Source of the DNA: an uncultured Clostridium sp.
GTDB lineage: Bacteria; Bacillota; Clostridia; Lachnospirales; Lachnospiraceae
Reading direction: 5' to 3'
Length of the DNA: 64,000 nucleotides
NCBI RefSeq assembly: GCF_900547735.1
Contig: NZ_URHZ01000008.1
Location: forward strand, 32,439 to 96,438
Positions 54,423 through 63,353 of this stretch are shown piece after piece; positions within the stretch are counted from its first letter, which is position 1; each line of letters begins with the position of its first letter. The notes beneath the pieces were generated by a model, which ran no database searches, was not told the origin of the DNA, and saw only the letters and a list, made by a program, of their open reading frames with translations. The position numbers were made by a program, and so were the translations under genes.

Positions 54423-54890
54423 TTATATCATTCCTTCAAGACTGCCGAATGTCTCCGGCATTTCCCAGCTTTCAAAGGTAAAGTCAAATTCGTCTTCCAG
54501 ATATTCCGCATCCGCATCAAATTTGGCAATTGTTCCTCCGTCCAGGTTGCAGTCTTTCAGAATCACCGTCTGCCTTCCGACATTGGAAACCGGATCCTCA
54601 TTCGTGACCTGAATATCAAAATAGATGTCTTTACCGCTCTTCTGGAAATCATACAGAATTTTTCGGAAGATACTGGTGTTAAAATGGAAGGTGGCCGAAC
54701 CGGTGCCTTTAAGTCCTACCGTCTTGTTTCCTTTCATTGACCTGCCGAGAATCGGCACCTCTGTCTTTGTCTTCTCGATTTTGGCCTCCAGATTGATGGC
54801 CTGCATAAAGTTGTAACGGTTTCCTTCAATCGTCACAAAACACTCCGCCTTGGATGCGCTGACCGCATCCCACGCATTCATAGTCTGCAT
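54423..54890 (-). CDS. Tail tube protein, XkdM-like (DUF2001)
   Basis: 155 residues from ATG 54890 (AAGGGAG 8 nt upstream). SAKAECFVTIEGNRYNFMQA and SFESWEMPETFGSLEGM-like ends are family traits. It forms the inner tube, 16 nt after the sheath gene. Confidence 0.9.
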   Translation of the reverse strand: MQTMNAWDAVSASKAECFVTIEGNRYNFMQAINLEAKIEKTKTEVPILGRSMKGNKTVGLKGTGSATFHFNTSIFRKILYDFQKSGKDIYFDIQVTNEDPVSNVGRQTVILKDCNLDGGTIAKFDADAEYLEDEFDFTFESWEMPETFGSLEGMI

Positions 54891-54906
54891 AAAATTTGCT
54901 CCCTTC

Positions 54907-56205
54907 TTAATCAATTACCACAGTCATGTACAACTGGCTCATGCAGTTAACCGGTGTGACCGGATTGGTCACGACGACAGCCCGTTTGCTGTCCCCTTTT
55001 TCCACCGTAATCTGCTCTGCATTAATCTCTTCAATCGCCCTGATTTTCGCCAGTTTCTGATTATATGTCACAATATCATTCCAAAGGCTGATACGCCCTG
55101 CATCGTCATTCGGAATCGTTCCCAGATATTTGGTATTGAACATGGATGCAATATCATTTCCTATCTGGTCCAGCACCCTGATTGTCTGGTTGCTGGCAAA
55201 TTCCTCATTCTTTTCGGCAGTGGCCGAGGTCAGCGTATTGATATCCATCAGAACGCGCACCTGGTCCCCTGCTTTATGGAACATGAATTTTCCGGATTTG
55301 ATTCCGTCCGCAAGCTGGGTCTGTGTATATGACGTATTGACCGTATATTCTCCGTTATACACCCTGTTTTCATTTGTCTTATTTACCGCGCATGCGGCCT
55401 CGGCTCCTGCCGTCCAGTATACCAGTCCCTGCTCCAGCTCTTTTGCCGTGTTTTCAACTGAAATGACGCCTTCATAGTCCGCATCACTTTTCTGGAAAAC
55501 AACCGTCTGGAATTTTACTCCTGCATTCTCGCGCATTCGCTTTGTAAATGCCGTATAGAGATTTTTCGTGGGTTCGTCGGTCACGGGGCAGCATAAAATA
55601 TGCACTGTGTACGGTTCGATCGCCGCCAGATAGGCTGAATGATCGGAGCCCGTCGGAACCTCTCCGTTTGTTCCTCCTGTAAGAGGAGTTCCCGCAGTCG
55701 CTGCAAGAGCGGCATCCGATTTAAAATCAACATAGTCATTTCCCGCAAGATCGGCTGCCTTGCTTACCGTCTGATGATCCACTTCGCTTCCATCGAGCAT
55801 AGTCGTTACATCGTACTTCTGTTCATCCTCCACATTAACGGCGATTACAATCCTTATATCATTGCCTCTTACTCCGCTGTATTTGGCTGTCGCAAAGTCA
55901 TTGGCCGCTTTAGCGCCGCTGTTCAGACGATAGAAAATCCCTTTCGTCGCGTTGGCAAACAGTTCCCGTAGATTGAGCATCTGAGGTGCATCATAGGAAT
56001 AGCCGAATAACTTCTGCCCATTCGTCTGAAACTCTCCGTTCGTTACTTCAAATACCGTTTTTTCCGGACCCCAGTCAAGAATCATGGGAACGGTCACGAT
56101 ACCTCTCTCCGATAAAACTGCATTAGCCCGGGCTGCGCTTATAAAATTAATATAAGCTCCCGGAAGTGTCTGATTCTGGGATGTAAAACTTCCGCCTCCT
56201 AACAT
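54907..56205 (-). CDS. Tail sheath protein, XkdK-like
   Basis: 432 residues. Start GGSFTSQNQTLPGAYINFIS and C-terminal VTYNQKLAKIRAIEEINAEQ, NPVTPVNCMSQLYMTVVID are the sheath signatures. Its presence shows that the particle contracts (R-type, not F-type). Confidence 0.95.
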   Translation of the reverse strand: MLGGGSFTSQNQTLPGAYINFISAARANAVLSERGIVTVPMILDWGPEKTVFEVTNGEFQTNGQKLFGYSYDAPQMLNLRELFANATKGIFYRLNSGAKAANDFATAKYSGVRGNDIRIVIAVNVEDEQKYDVTTMLDGSEVDHQTVSKAADLAGNDYVDFKSDAALAATAGTPLTGGTNGEVPTGSDHSAYLAAIEPYTVHILCCPVTDEPTKNLYTAFTKRMRENAGVKFQTVVFQKSDADYEGVISVENTAKELEQGLVYWTAGAEAACAVNKTNENRVYNGEYTVNTSYTQTQLADGIKSGKFMFHKAGDQVRVLMDINTLTSATAEKNEEFASNQTIRVLDQIGNDIASMFNTKYLGTIPNDDAGRISLWNDIVTYNQKLAKIRAIEEINAEQITVEKGDSKRAVVVTNPVTPVNCMSQLYMTVVID

Positions 56206-56400
56206 TTAATTCACCTTTCCTTTCATATAATCATCAATTGTTTCGTCTGCTTCCTGGAAACTGTACTTTTTTTCGTCTTCCAGAAGAGCCTCCAGCAAAT
56301 CACCCTTTCCTTTATATCTGGATGATGCTAAAAGCTGTTTTTTGGTAAATACCGCCTGCTCAGATTCCACGGCAGTCTCCTTACTCTTACCTGTTCTCAC
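56206..56400 (-). CDS. Small hypothetical protein before the sheath gene
   Basis: 64 residues; TKKQLLASSRYKGKGDLLEA then EADETIDDYMKGKVN. The same position holds a like small protein in PBSX-type loci. Joined to the next gene by an ATGA-type overlap. Confidence 0.75.
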   Translation of the reverse strand: MRTGKSKETAVESEQAVFTKKQLLASSRYKGKGDLLEALLEDEKKYSFQEADETIDDYMKGKVN

Positions 56401-56816
56401 ACAATTCCTCCTTTCATCTCCAACTCCTCCATCGGCGCTTCTTCTTTTTCCTTCACAATGAATTGATCATAATTGACATAGAAGGTTAAAATTCCTTCTT
56501 CTGCTCCGCTTTTCCGATTCGTTCCGGACAACTGCCGCCCATTTTCCAAAGCAACACTCTCCATGCCTTCCATTAAAATATCCAATACCTGATTTTCTTC
56601 GCGGCTGGATTTTTCAATCGAAAAATACTGAATCGCGATTCCTGTCCTGCGGAAATATCGCCGGCCTATCATCGGCCGTTCCGATGTTTCCGAAATCCGT
56701 ACAAAAAAACAGGGCTTCTGAAATTCCTGTCCTGCTTTATCCGTGTAAATTGTATAGTTTTCCCCGAACAGTTCATTCAACCGCCTGGTAACCGCATTCA
56801 AAATATCATTGAGCAT
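56397..56816 (-). CDS. Tail terminator/completion-like protein (DUF6838-like)
   Basis: 139 residues; MLNDILNAVTRRLNELFGEN and KPCFFVRISETSERPMIGRR are seen in proteins next to sheath genes. First intact structural gene; AAAGGAGG precedes it. Confidence 0.75.
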   Translation of the reverse strand: MLNDILNAVTRRLNELFGENYTIYTDKAGQEFQKPCFFVRISETSERPMIGRRYFRRTGIAIQYFSIEKSSREENQVLDILMEGMESVALENGRQLSGTNRKSGAEEGILTFYVNYDQFIVKEKEEAPMEELEMKGGIV

Positions 56817-56819
56817 GAT

Positions 56820-56882
56820 TCACCTCCTTTGGTCAAGCCTGAATTTTACAATACCGAACTTACCATCTGCCCATACCTGCAT
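56820..56882 (-). CDS. Possible 20-residue peptide or remnant before the tail operon
   Basis: MQVWADGKFGIVKFRLDQRR, with GAGAGGAGTGAG upstream; its stop lies in the ribosome site of the next gene. The same frame is open to about 56978 without a start (NNPAAVSVSWRFCARAYVRK...), so it may be the worn end of a lost head-tail gene. Confidence 0.35.
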   Translation of the reverse strand: MQVWADGKFGIVKFRLDQRR

Positions 56883-57093
56883 CTCACTCCTCTCCACCGC
56901 GCCTGTCCCTGAAAAGAATTTCCTCACATACGCCCGCGCACAGAACCGCCATGAAACCGAAACGGCCGCCGGATTATTTCACTCCGGCAGCCGCTTCAAA
57001 AAGGAAGGATACATATACAACAGGCAGATTTCCTGTCCGCTTATTGCATGATACTATATTATCATGGAAGTACCCCCTCTCAGTTATCCACTT

Positions 57094-57579
57094 TTATCTT
57101 TTTTGTGCCAGCAGGTAAAAAAAATACCTGCGTGACTCATAAAACTGTTTTCTTGCCTTCGGCACATCCAGGCATTCATAAGGAATGCCGTCCGTTATAT
57201 TTTTCATCAGCCATTTATAGATGCTTTTATCCGCCTCCATAGCCGTCTGCTCAATTAGTTCCAAATCACTTTGCAGCATCGTTCTTCGGATTGCAATCCG
57301 CTCCGTCGGGTTTCCCGGTGAATTACCTTTCGGCATTCCGTCATAGACAACCGCTCTGAGCCCAAAGCCGTTATGTAACTCCCTGCGTTTTTCATCGTAC
57401 TGCATGCAAAAATACTTTAACTCATTATACTTGGCCTGAGATACATTGTAGTCACTCAGTTTCAGGTTCCTCTTGCATATTCTGTCCAATCGCTTCGCCT
57501 CCCTTAAACTTATCTCCGTCCAAAAATTTTGTCCCGTCTTTCCAAAACGGCACACAGCCTGTGCAAAAACAGGCTTCAT
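57094..57579 (-). CDS. Phage late-type regulator-like protein
   Basis: 161 residues. LKYFCMQYDEKRRELHNGFG, then PTERIAIRRTMLQSDLELIE and an end ARKQFYESRRYFFYLLAQKR with a helix-turn-helix-like C-terminus. Similar short proteins precede structural genes in Gram-positive phages (ArpU/RinA-like class). It is well placed to switch on the tail operon; family assignment is moderate. Confidence 0.6.
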   Translation of the reverse strand: MKPVFAQAVCRFGKTGQNFWTEISLREAKRLDRICKRNLKLSDYNVSQAKYNELKYFCMQYDEKRRELHNGFGLRAVVYDGMPKGNSPGNPTERIAIRRTMLQSDLELIEQTAMEADKSIYKWLMKNITDGIPYECLDVPKARKQFYESRRYFFYLLAQKR

Positions 57580-57799
57580 AAATTTTTCCGTTGCCGGCCG
57601 GTAAAATATTCAATTGTCAATGTACAATACTTTCCGTAAGAATTTTTTTATCCTTTTTAGAAATCCTTTATCTCCCGGTCAAACTTTCATCACAAATAAC
57701 CTGTATAGTAATATCTAACAGGACAGCAACCTGTAACATAAGCTTTTTCATACTCATGCCGGCGGGAGAAATCCTGGCCGGCTCCCCCCTTTTATAATC
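57580..57799. other. Gap upstream of the late regulator
   Basis: 220 bp. It holds a short frame (MSMKKLMLQVAVLLDITIQV, 29 codons) with no ribosome site and a TTGACA without a matching -10 box. I see no firm feature. Confidence 0.4.
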
Positions 57800-58006
57800 T
57801 CAGGCAGTGCCGCGTCCCAGAACCTGTACTTCTTCCCTTTGAGAAAAAACGAAATCATATGCTTTTCCCATGCGGCTTCCCTTGACATAAATGGAATCTC
57901 CTTTATTTTCCATGGCAATAACATTACAGGTAAGCCAGTTTCCATAACCGGCATATTCAAAACGGATTACATCTCCGCCTTTTAATTCCGAAGCTTTCTT
58001 TACCAT
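57800..58006 (-). CDS. Small early protein of the tail locus
   Basis: 68 residues from ATG 58006 (AGGAGG 7 nt before); MVKKASELKGGDVIRFEYAG and SQREEVQVLGRGTA. Beta-rich, perhaps SH3/OB-like. Function unknown. Confidence 0.75.
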   Translation of the reverse strand: MVKKASELKGGDVIRFEYAGYGNWLTCNVIAMENKGDSIYVKGSRMGKAYDFVFSQREEVQVLGRGTA

Positions 58007-58020
58007 AATTCCGCCTCCTG

Positions 58021-58182
58021 TCACATTCCTCCCACTGCCCGAAGCAAAGCGCCTGCAGCGATAATCCACGCGTAAGCGGTCCAAACCATCATGGATTTCA
58101 TCCGTTCAACCTGTCTTCCCATACGGCGGTTCCTTCGGCTTAAACGAATTACCTCCGCTCCGGCATAACAATGTCTGCACAT
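58021..58182 (-). CDS. 53-residue membrane protein, first gene of the leftward unit
   Basis: ATG 58182 with CAGGAGG 8 nt upstream; TGA at 58021. A CxxC-like MCRHCYAG start, a basic stretch (RLSRRNRRMGRQ) and one helix (MVWTAYAWIIAAGALLRAV). The next gene starts 14 nt on. Function unknown. Confidence 0.65.
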   Translation of the reverse strand: MCRHCYAGAEVIRLSRRNRRMGRQVERMKSMMVWTAYAWIIAAGALLRAVGGM

Positions 58183-58393
58183 TTTTTCCACCTCCTGCAT
58201 TCTATAAACTACGCAAAATTTTGATTATTTGATTGACTTTTTACGTTAAACATTCTAAAATTAATTATATAAATACAAATGAATCTACAATATGTTAACG
58301 ATATCCGCAAAATCTTGCGCAAGTCATACTTTAATTATACTCAAGATTTTACGTATGTCAAGTCTTAATTACGCAAAATATTGAGGTATAGAT
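58183..58393. promoter_or_regulatory. Divergent control region with four operators
   Basis: Copies of TACGCAAAATNTTGA at 58210-58225, 58306-58320, 58341-58355 (inverted) and 58370-58386. A leftward TATAAT lies between the first two. The copies overlap both promoters, so the Cro/C1-type protein encoded at 58394 should hold down the tail operon and itself. Confidence 0.8.
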
Positions 58394-58780
58394 ATGGGAC
58401 TTTATGAACAGATAAGAGATATTGCAAAGGAGAAGGGTTATTCGATTAACCGGCTGGAAAAGGAATTAGGCTTTGCCAGAAGTTCAATTAATAAGTTCAA
58501 TAAAAATAAACCAAGCACGGATAAAATCCGGCAGATCGCGGATTTGCTTGGTGTTTCGGTTGATCACCTGTTAAACGGAACGGATGATGAGCAGAAGGCC
58601 GGCTATTATTTGAACGAGGAGACAGCAAAAGCGGCACAGGAAATTTTTGAGAACAGGGAACTGAAGATGCTGTTTGACGCTGCAAGAGATGCAGATCCCG
58701 AAGATTTAATGGCTTTACACAGCATGGCCCTTGCACTGAAAAGAAAGGAACGTGGAAACGACGATGACACAGGATGTTAA
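58394..58780 (+). CDS. Cro/C1-type repressor
   Basis: 128 residues. Helix-turn-helix YSINRLEKELGFARSSINKF, then STDKIRQIADLLGVSVDHLL. The C-terminal half is helical and probably dimerises. It lies divergent to the early tail genes next to four repeated operators. Confidence 0.9.
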   Translation: MGLYEQIRDIAKEKGYSINRLEKELGFARSSINKFNKNKPSTDKIRQIADLLGVSVDHLLNGTDDEQKAGYYLNEETAKAAQEIFENRELKMLFDAARDADPEDLMALHSMALALKRKERGNDDDTGC

Positions 58781-59177
58781 TGTAGTATTACTTGATTTCC
58801 ACCATAAACGCGGCAAGGAGATGGTCGTAGAAAATGAAGATGGAAGTTACACTATATTAATCAATTCCAGGCTGGCTTACAGCGGACAGCTGGCCGCCTA
58901 CAAACACGCGATGAAACACATTGAAAACAACGATTTCCAGGGAGAAAACGTCCAGTCAATCGAGTCAGCCGCACATGAACTTACCATCCCGGAAGATGCG
59001 GAACGAATTCCATCAGCCAAATACCTGCAGCGCATCAAGGCCATCCAGGCAAGACGCCGTAAAATCCAGCGTCAGTTGAAAGAACTCCAAAATGATATGG
59101 ACTATTTACGGGATATGGGAGCTGTAGATGATTTTGCACGGGCGGAACAGCAGTGGCTGTATGGAAATGACTTATAG
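58764..59177 (+). CDS. Degenerate ImmA/IrrE-like partner of the repressor
   Basis: 137 residues from ATG 58764 (GTG 58752 is also possible). INSRLAYSGQLAAYKHAMKH has the layout of the ImmA metallopeptidase helix, but HExxH is HAMKH, so the catalytic Glu is lost. The C-terminal half is a coiled coil (QARRRKIQRQLKELQNDMDY). It overlaps the repressor gene, so the two act together, perhaps by binding without cleavage. Confidence 0.65.
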   Translation: MTQDVNVVLLDFHHKRGKEMVVENEDGSYTILINSRLAYSGQLAAYKHAMKHIENNDFQGENVQSIESAAHELTIPEDAERIPSAKYLQRIKAIQARRRKIQRQLKELQNDMDYLRDMGAVDDFARAEQQWLYGNDL

Positions 59178-59340
59178 ATACCATTTGACTCCCTGCTTAC
59201 CGGAACATGCTCTCAGACGCTTTGTGGCCTGCTGTAGAGCCTTTAAACAGAACGAAGGTAAAACTGTAAGGATTACCGGCTAAAACAGCCCCAGGCTTGT
59301 CTGCTGCTCTACATACCGGTATCCTTAAACAACAACATTA

Positions 59341-59370
59341 AAAAAGACATCCCATAAGGGATGTCTTTTT
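59341..59370. terminator. Terminator after the repressor unit
   Basis: AAAAAGACATCCC paired with GGGATGTCTTTTT across a short loop. Confidence 0.9.
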
Positions 59371-59400
59371 GTGACCCTTGTCTTACAAAGGGTTCTTAGA

Positions 59401-59474
59401 CGTGCGTGAGAAGATTCGAACTCCCGACACCTTGGTCCGTAGCCAAGTGCTCTATCCAGCTGAGCTACACACAC
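59401..59474 (-). tRNA. tRNA-Arg (ACG)
   Basis: Acceptor GTGTGTG/CACGCAC, anticodon stem CTTGG/CCAAG around CTACGGA, T-loop TTCGAAT. It borders the tail locus, but no att repeat is seen. Confidence 0.93.
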
Positions 59475-59749
59475 TTATTGAAGGACAACGTCCTTAACAA
59501 CGTTAATTATTATATAATAATTTTCCAGGATTGTCAACTACCTATTTCAATTTTTCAAGTATTTTTCCTTATATTTTCTGGTCCCTTTCGCTCCTTTCTC
59601 CCATCCGTATTCTCCTAAGTTCATTTTCCTCTTCCCTCTCCGCCCTTGTCACCACTTACCGGGGGACAGATTTTACTCCTCTGCCCCGCCTTTCATAAAT
59701 CTATTAAAACGCTGCTGCTTTTTAGCCGCACCTGATTGTATATGAGTTT
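59475..59749. other. Gap between tRNA-Arg and the kinase gene
   Basis: 275 bp, T/C-rich. Only a small palindrome AAGGACAACGTCCTT at its left end; nothing else seen. Confidence 0.4.
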
Positions 59750-62587
59750 CTATAAAAATTTCTCAAGACAGCTATATAATATTCCGGCATCGATCGGCTT
59801 TGTCAAATAGTCGTTAATACCGGCCTTCAGAGCTTCCTCCCGTTCATCGTTAAAGGCGTTTGCGGTCATTGCAATAATGGGCACTCCAGCAGCATCCTGG
59901 TGCTCCAAATTTCTGATTTTCTTTGTGGCCTCGATTCCATTCATGACAGGCATCCTGATATCCATCAAAATGGCATCATACCAGCCCGGGGCAGAGTTTT
60001 CAAAAATGGCAGCCGCCTCTTGACCGTTGACAGCACACTCTGTCGTTATTCCTTTCTGCTCCAGCAGCATTTCTGCGATTTCTCTGTTAATCTCGTTATC
60101 CTCAACCAGAAGAATACGCGCGCTGCGAAACCTGTTTTCGTATTCACTTCTGCCGCCCGTCTGCTCTTTACTCCGTCTTTCTTCTATTTCCGGGGCCTTA
60201 TCCGATCTTTTCATCGGAATAACAACCGTAAAAGTCGTACCTTTGCCAGATTCACTTTCCACACTGACCGTACCGCTCAAAAGTTCAACCAGTCTCCTGC
60301 TGATCGAAAGCCCCAGTCCCGTTCCCTCAAATATCCGGCTCCCGCCGGAATCTTCCTGTTCAAACGGTTCAAACATCCGTTCCATAAATTCGACCGACAT
60401 CCCGGCTCCCGTATCTGCTATAACAAAATGAATAGGCTGAACGTCTTCTTTCGCCGCATCCGCCGTAACTGAAAAAGTAATTCTTCCTTTTTCCGGTGTG
60501 TACTTTAAGGCGTTGCTTAAGAGATTCATGAGAATCTGGTTCAGTCTCAGACTGTCACAAAAATAATAAGTCCCAACTTCAGGTGCAATTGTTACCGAAA
60601 ACTCCTGGCTGCGCTCCGCCGCCTGGACTTCACTGAGAACCGAAACGCTGCGTATTACCTCTTTCAGGTTCATCTCCGTAATTGTGACTCCCATTTTTCC
60701 ACTCTCAATTTTCGACATATCCAGAATATCATTAATCAGGGAAAGTAAAAAAGTCGCCGACATATCTATCTTTTCCAGGCAGTTGAGCAGCTTCTCTTTA
60801 TTCTTCGGCTTTTCTTCTCCTTCCGGCCGGTCCGCATCCAGCAGTTTTTCCGCTTTAAGCGCCGCCGGTCCCTGCAGAATATACTTGGCTATGGATGACA
60901 TTCCAATAATAACATTCATTGGCGTCCTTATGTCATGGCTCATCCTTGAAAGAAAGTCCGTCTTGGCTTCATTTGCCTTCTCTGCCATGGCAAGGGCGTT
61001 CTGAAGCTCTGCCTGCTTTCTCTCCTCTTCCTTCTTCACATCATCAACATCTCTCAGGTAATACATAACCCTGATGCAGTTCGTCGTCATTTCCAAAAGC
61101 TGTATATGCATGGAATACCAACGGTAAGTTCCCGCAGCGGTCATACGCCGGTATCTGGTTGTCACCTCTGTTTTTCCGCTCTCAAATTCTTTTTTCAGAT
61201 TTTCCGGCTGCAGAATTCTTCTGAATTCTTCCCTCTCTCCAGGATGGATCACTTCCCCGGCCGCCCAGTCAATCTGTTCTGTAATGGACGGAACAAAACG
61301 CAGATGCTGCTCTGCCGTGTCTCCCTTCCACTGTTTCAGATAATCGGAATACAATTCGCCTTCATAAATCTCATTGTAGGAATCATTTACCGCACGCACA
61401 AAACGCTGATTGGCATGCTTCTCTTCTATCCTGGCCCTTGTCAGTTCATCCGTATCCCGGTAGGTCAGCATCATTTTATCAGGCAGGCCGTCCCTGTCTT
61501 TCAGAAAGGTGCCGATCAGTTCACAGTATCGGTATTCTCCCATACTGTCTTTTCTCCGGACCTCCACCACAATTTGTTCTTTTCCGCCCTCCATATTTTT
61601 TCTGATGTTATCGAGTGTAAAGGAGTCAAAAAAGCGTCTCCTGTCGTGAGGATGGATCAGATTCTCTCCATACAGACGATTGAACTGGCTGAATGTTTTC
61701 TCCTGAAACATTGTTTCCAACTGACCGTCGCTTTTATATACCAAATACCCTCCTGTATTAAGATCTACCAGTAGAAACTCACCGAAAAGATTCATAATAC
61801 AGGAAAGCAGATCATTTTTTTCCCGTTCCAACTGCTTTTTCTCTTCAATATTAACAATGAGTGCAAGCATGATTTGATCGTCATTATCACCTTCCGCCAT
61901 TTTTAATGTAGTAGCATACCAGTGATATTTCCCATCGGTCCCAAGTCTCCGGCACTCCATGTATCCCGTTGTTTTACCCTTTTTAAAGCGTTCCGACATG
62001 TTTTCGGGCGAAAATATCTTTTGAAACTCGTCCCTGTCATCGGGATGAACCTTCGCCAAAATATCGGCAAAATTAGCATGCTCCCCGTTTTCACCCAAAT
62101 CCAGCCGCCCGTTTCCCTGCCGAAATATTAGTTTGCCTCTGGTTATGTTAAAATAAAGCACCTCATCATAAACCTGTTTAATTGCCTCGTCCATTGTAAT
62201 ATTTATGATTTTCTCTTTTATTTCACTTTCTGCGAATCTATGGTTTTCCTCCGTGGCAAATACATGCGGCCTTACCGTTATGACATAAGAAACGATTCCT
62301 TCCTCTCCCCATTCCGCCGTAGTTCCATGATAATCCACAGTTGTACCAAAAGAATTGTCAAAACTAACTGTAGAGTATGTTTTTCCGTTATCTATTCCAT
62401 CAAGTAGAAAATTCTTGCAGGACACGTTCCACACTTCATCATAAATCTGCCCTTCCCGGATTTCAGGAACTGCTTTTTTCATATTTTCATTATAATATAA
62501 AATCCTGTGATCATCCCGCCGAATTACAAGGACAGCAATATCTCCCAGGTTGTCTAAAATGTTTTTATATATTGAATCAGCCCTCAT
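59750..62587 (-). CDS. PAS-domain hybrid sensor histidine kinase/receiver
   Basis: 945 residues from ATG 62587 (GAGGTG before it; an ATG at 62623 lacks a site). No membrane helix, so cytoplasmic. Several PAS-like units (HHRILYYNENMKKA-type, IHPHDRRRFF, VIHPGEREEF), then HisKA (SRMSHDIRTPMNVIIGMSSI), HATPase (NLLSNALKYTPEKG, GTGLGLSISRRLVELL) and a C-terminal receiver (ILLVEDNEINREIAEMLLEQ, phospho-Asp in AILMDIRMPVMNG). No HPt or output domain is attached; the partner is unknown. A common Lachnospiraceae type. Confidence 0.92.
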   Translation of the reverse strand: MRADSIYKNILDNLGDIAVLVIRRDDHRILYYNENMKKAVPEIREGQIYDEVWNVSCKNFLLDGIDNGKTYSTVSFDNSFGTTVDYHGTTAEWGEEGIVSYVITVRPHVFATEENHRFAESEIKEKIINITMDEAIKQVYDEVLYFNITRGKLIFRQGNGRLDLGENGEHANFADILAKVHPDDRDEFQKIFSPENMSERFKKGKTTGYMECRRLGTDGKYHWYATTLKMAEGDNDDQIMLALIVNIEEKKQLEREKNDLLSCIMNLFGEFLLVDLNTGGYLVYKSDGQLETMFQEKTFSQFNRLYGENLIHPHDRRRFFDSFTLDNIRKNMEGGKEQIVVEVRRKDSMGEYRYCELIGTFLKDRDGLPDKMMLTYRDTDELTRARIEEKHANQRFVRAVNDSYNEIYEGELYSDYLKQWKGDTAEQHLRFVPSITEQIDWAAGEVIHPGEREEFRRILQPENLKKEFESGKTEVTTRYRRMTAAGTYRWYSMHIQLLEMTTNCIRVMYYLRDVDDVKKEEERKQAELQNALAMAEKANEAKTDFLSRMSHDIRTPMNVIIGMSSIAKYILQGPAALKAEKLLDADRPEGEEKPKNKEKLLNCLEKIDMSATFLLSLINDILDMSKIESGKMGVTITEMNLKEVIRSVSVLSEVQAAERSQEFSVTIAPEVGTYYFCDSLRLNQILMNLLSNALKYTPEKGRITFSVTADAAKEDVQPIHFVIADTGAGMSVEFMERMFEPFEQEDSGGSRIFEGTGLGLSISRRLVELLSGTVSVESESGKGTTFTVVIPMKRSDKAPEIEERRSKEQTGGRSEYENRFRSARILLVEDNEINREIAEMLLEQKGITTECAVNGQEAAAIFENSAPGWYDAILMDIRMPVMNGIEATKKIRNLEHQDAAGVPIIAMTANAFNDEREEALKAGINDYLTKPIDAGILYSCLEKFL

Positions 62588-62796
62588 CCTTCCACCTCGC
62601 AGTTTAGAGAAAACAATCATCATCCGGCATTTATGATTTTATTATACACGAAACCTAATAGAAGTAAACTTGCCTTTCTGAAAAACAGCAAATCTCTCCG
62701 TTTCCTGGTTCTTACAAGCAGCAATAAAGATATGATGAGCGTACCTGCCTTTGTTTGCAGTAAAAATCTGATTTGCAGCCTTTTTATTGTAACAAA

Positions 62797-62831
62797 AAAA
62801 CCAGAAACCTCATTACAAGATTTCTGGTTTT
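62797..62831 (-). terminator. Terminator of the rRNA-tRNA operon
   Basis: AAAACCAGAAA paired with TTTCTGGTTTT; on the minus strand a T-run follows. It lies just after the last tRNA. Confidence 0.85.
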
Positions 62832-62843
62832 CTGATTCCCAAA

Positions 62844-62930
62844 TGCCGCAGACCGGAATCGAACCGGTACGAAGTTTAACCCTCGCAGGATTTTAAGTCC
62901 TGTGCGTCTGCCAGTTCCGCCACTGCGGCA
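62844..62930 (-). tRNA. tRNA-Leu (TAA)
   Basis: 87 nt with long variable arm; acceptor TGCCGCA, loop CTTAAAA with anticodon TAA, T-loop TTCGATT. Confidence 0.93.
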
Positions 62931-62952
62931 TATCTGGTTTTTCACAGATAAA

Positions 62953-63025
62953 TGGGGCCTATAGGGCTCGAACCTATGACCCTCTGCTTGTAAGGCAGAT
63001 GCTCTCCCAGCTGAGCTAAGACCCC
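62953..63025 (-). tRNA. tRNA-Val (TAC)
   Basis: Acceptor GGGGTCT/AGGCCCC, anticodon region CCTTACAAG, T-loop TTCGAGC. Confidence 0.93.
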
Positions 63026-63073
63026 AAATATTATAAGTTTTCGCGCCTGACTTTCATCAAACATTAAAACTAA

Positions 63074-63147
63074 CGACCCGGATGGGACTCGAACCCACGA
63101 CCTCCGCCGTGACAGGGCGGCGCTCTAACCAACTGAGCCACCGGGCC
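63074..63147 (-). tRNA. tRNA-Asp (GTC)
   Basis: Acceptor GGCCCGG/CCGGGTC, anticodon region CCTGTCACG, T-loop TTCGAGT. Confidence 0.94.
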
Positions 63148-63189
63148 AGATCTTTAGTTTTTTAATTCTTTTCCTTTAGTTCAGGATAG

Positions 63190-63263
63190 TGGACCTTCGG
63201 GGACTCGAACCCGGGACCGACCGGTTATGAGCCGGTTGCTCTAACCAACTGAGCTAAAGGTCC
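63190..63263 (-). tRNA. tRNA-Met (CAT)
   Basis: Acceptor GGACCTT/AAGGTCC, anticodon region GCTCATAAC. It looks like the elongator form; a lysidine-modified Ile tRNA cannot be fully excluded. Confidence 0.88.
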
Positions 63264-63276
63264 AAATATATAAAAG

Positions 63277-63349
63277 AGCCGATGATCGGACTCGAACCGA
63301 TAACCTGCTGATTACAAATCAGCTGCTCTGCCAATTGAGCCACATCGGC
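63277..63349 (-). tRNA. tRNA-Thr (TGT)
   Basis: Acceptor GCCGATG/CATCGGC, anticodon region ATTTGTAATC, T-loop TTCGAGT. Confidence 0.93.
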
Positions 63350-63353
63350 TGGA

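Larger units (their letters stand above)
36881..59177 (-). mobile_element. Contractile phage-tail particle (tailocin) locus with fibre shufflon
   Basis: Gene order from right to left: repressor pair, late regulator, tail terminator-like, sheath, tube, chaperone, tape measure, LysM, XkdQ, R, S, baseplate J, DUF2313-like, long fibre, short fibre, recombinase, silent fibre modules, XhlA-like, holin, amidase. This is the PBSX/diffocin tail order. No terminase, portal, capsid, replication or integrase gene is present, so particles would be headless. Regulatory genes read rightward; the rest read leftward apart from the silent modules. Confidence 0.85.

Noticed and set aside
36881..59474. Integrated prophage with att site at tRNA-Arg
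   Set aside because: No duplicated tRNA end at the other border and no integrase; the only recombinase lies within the fibre module system.
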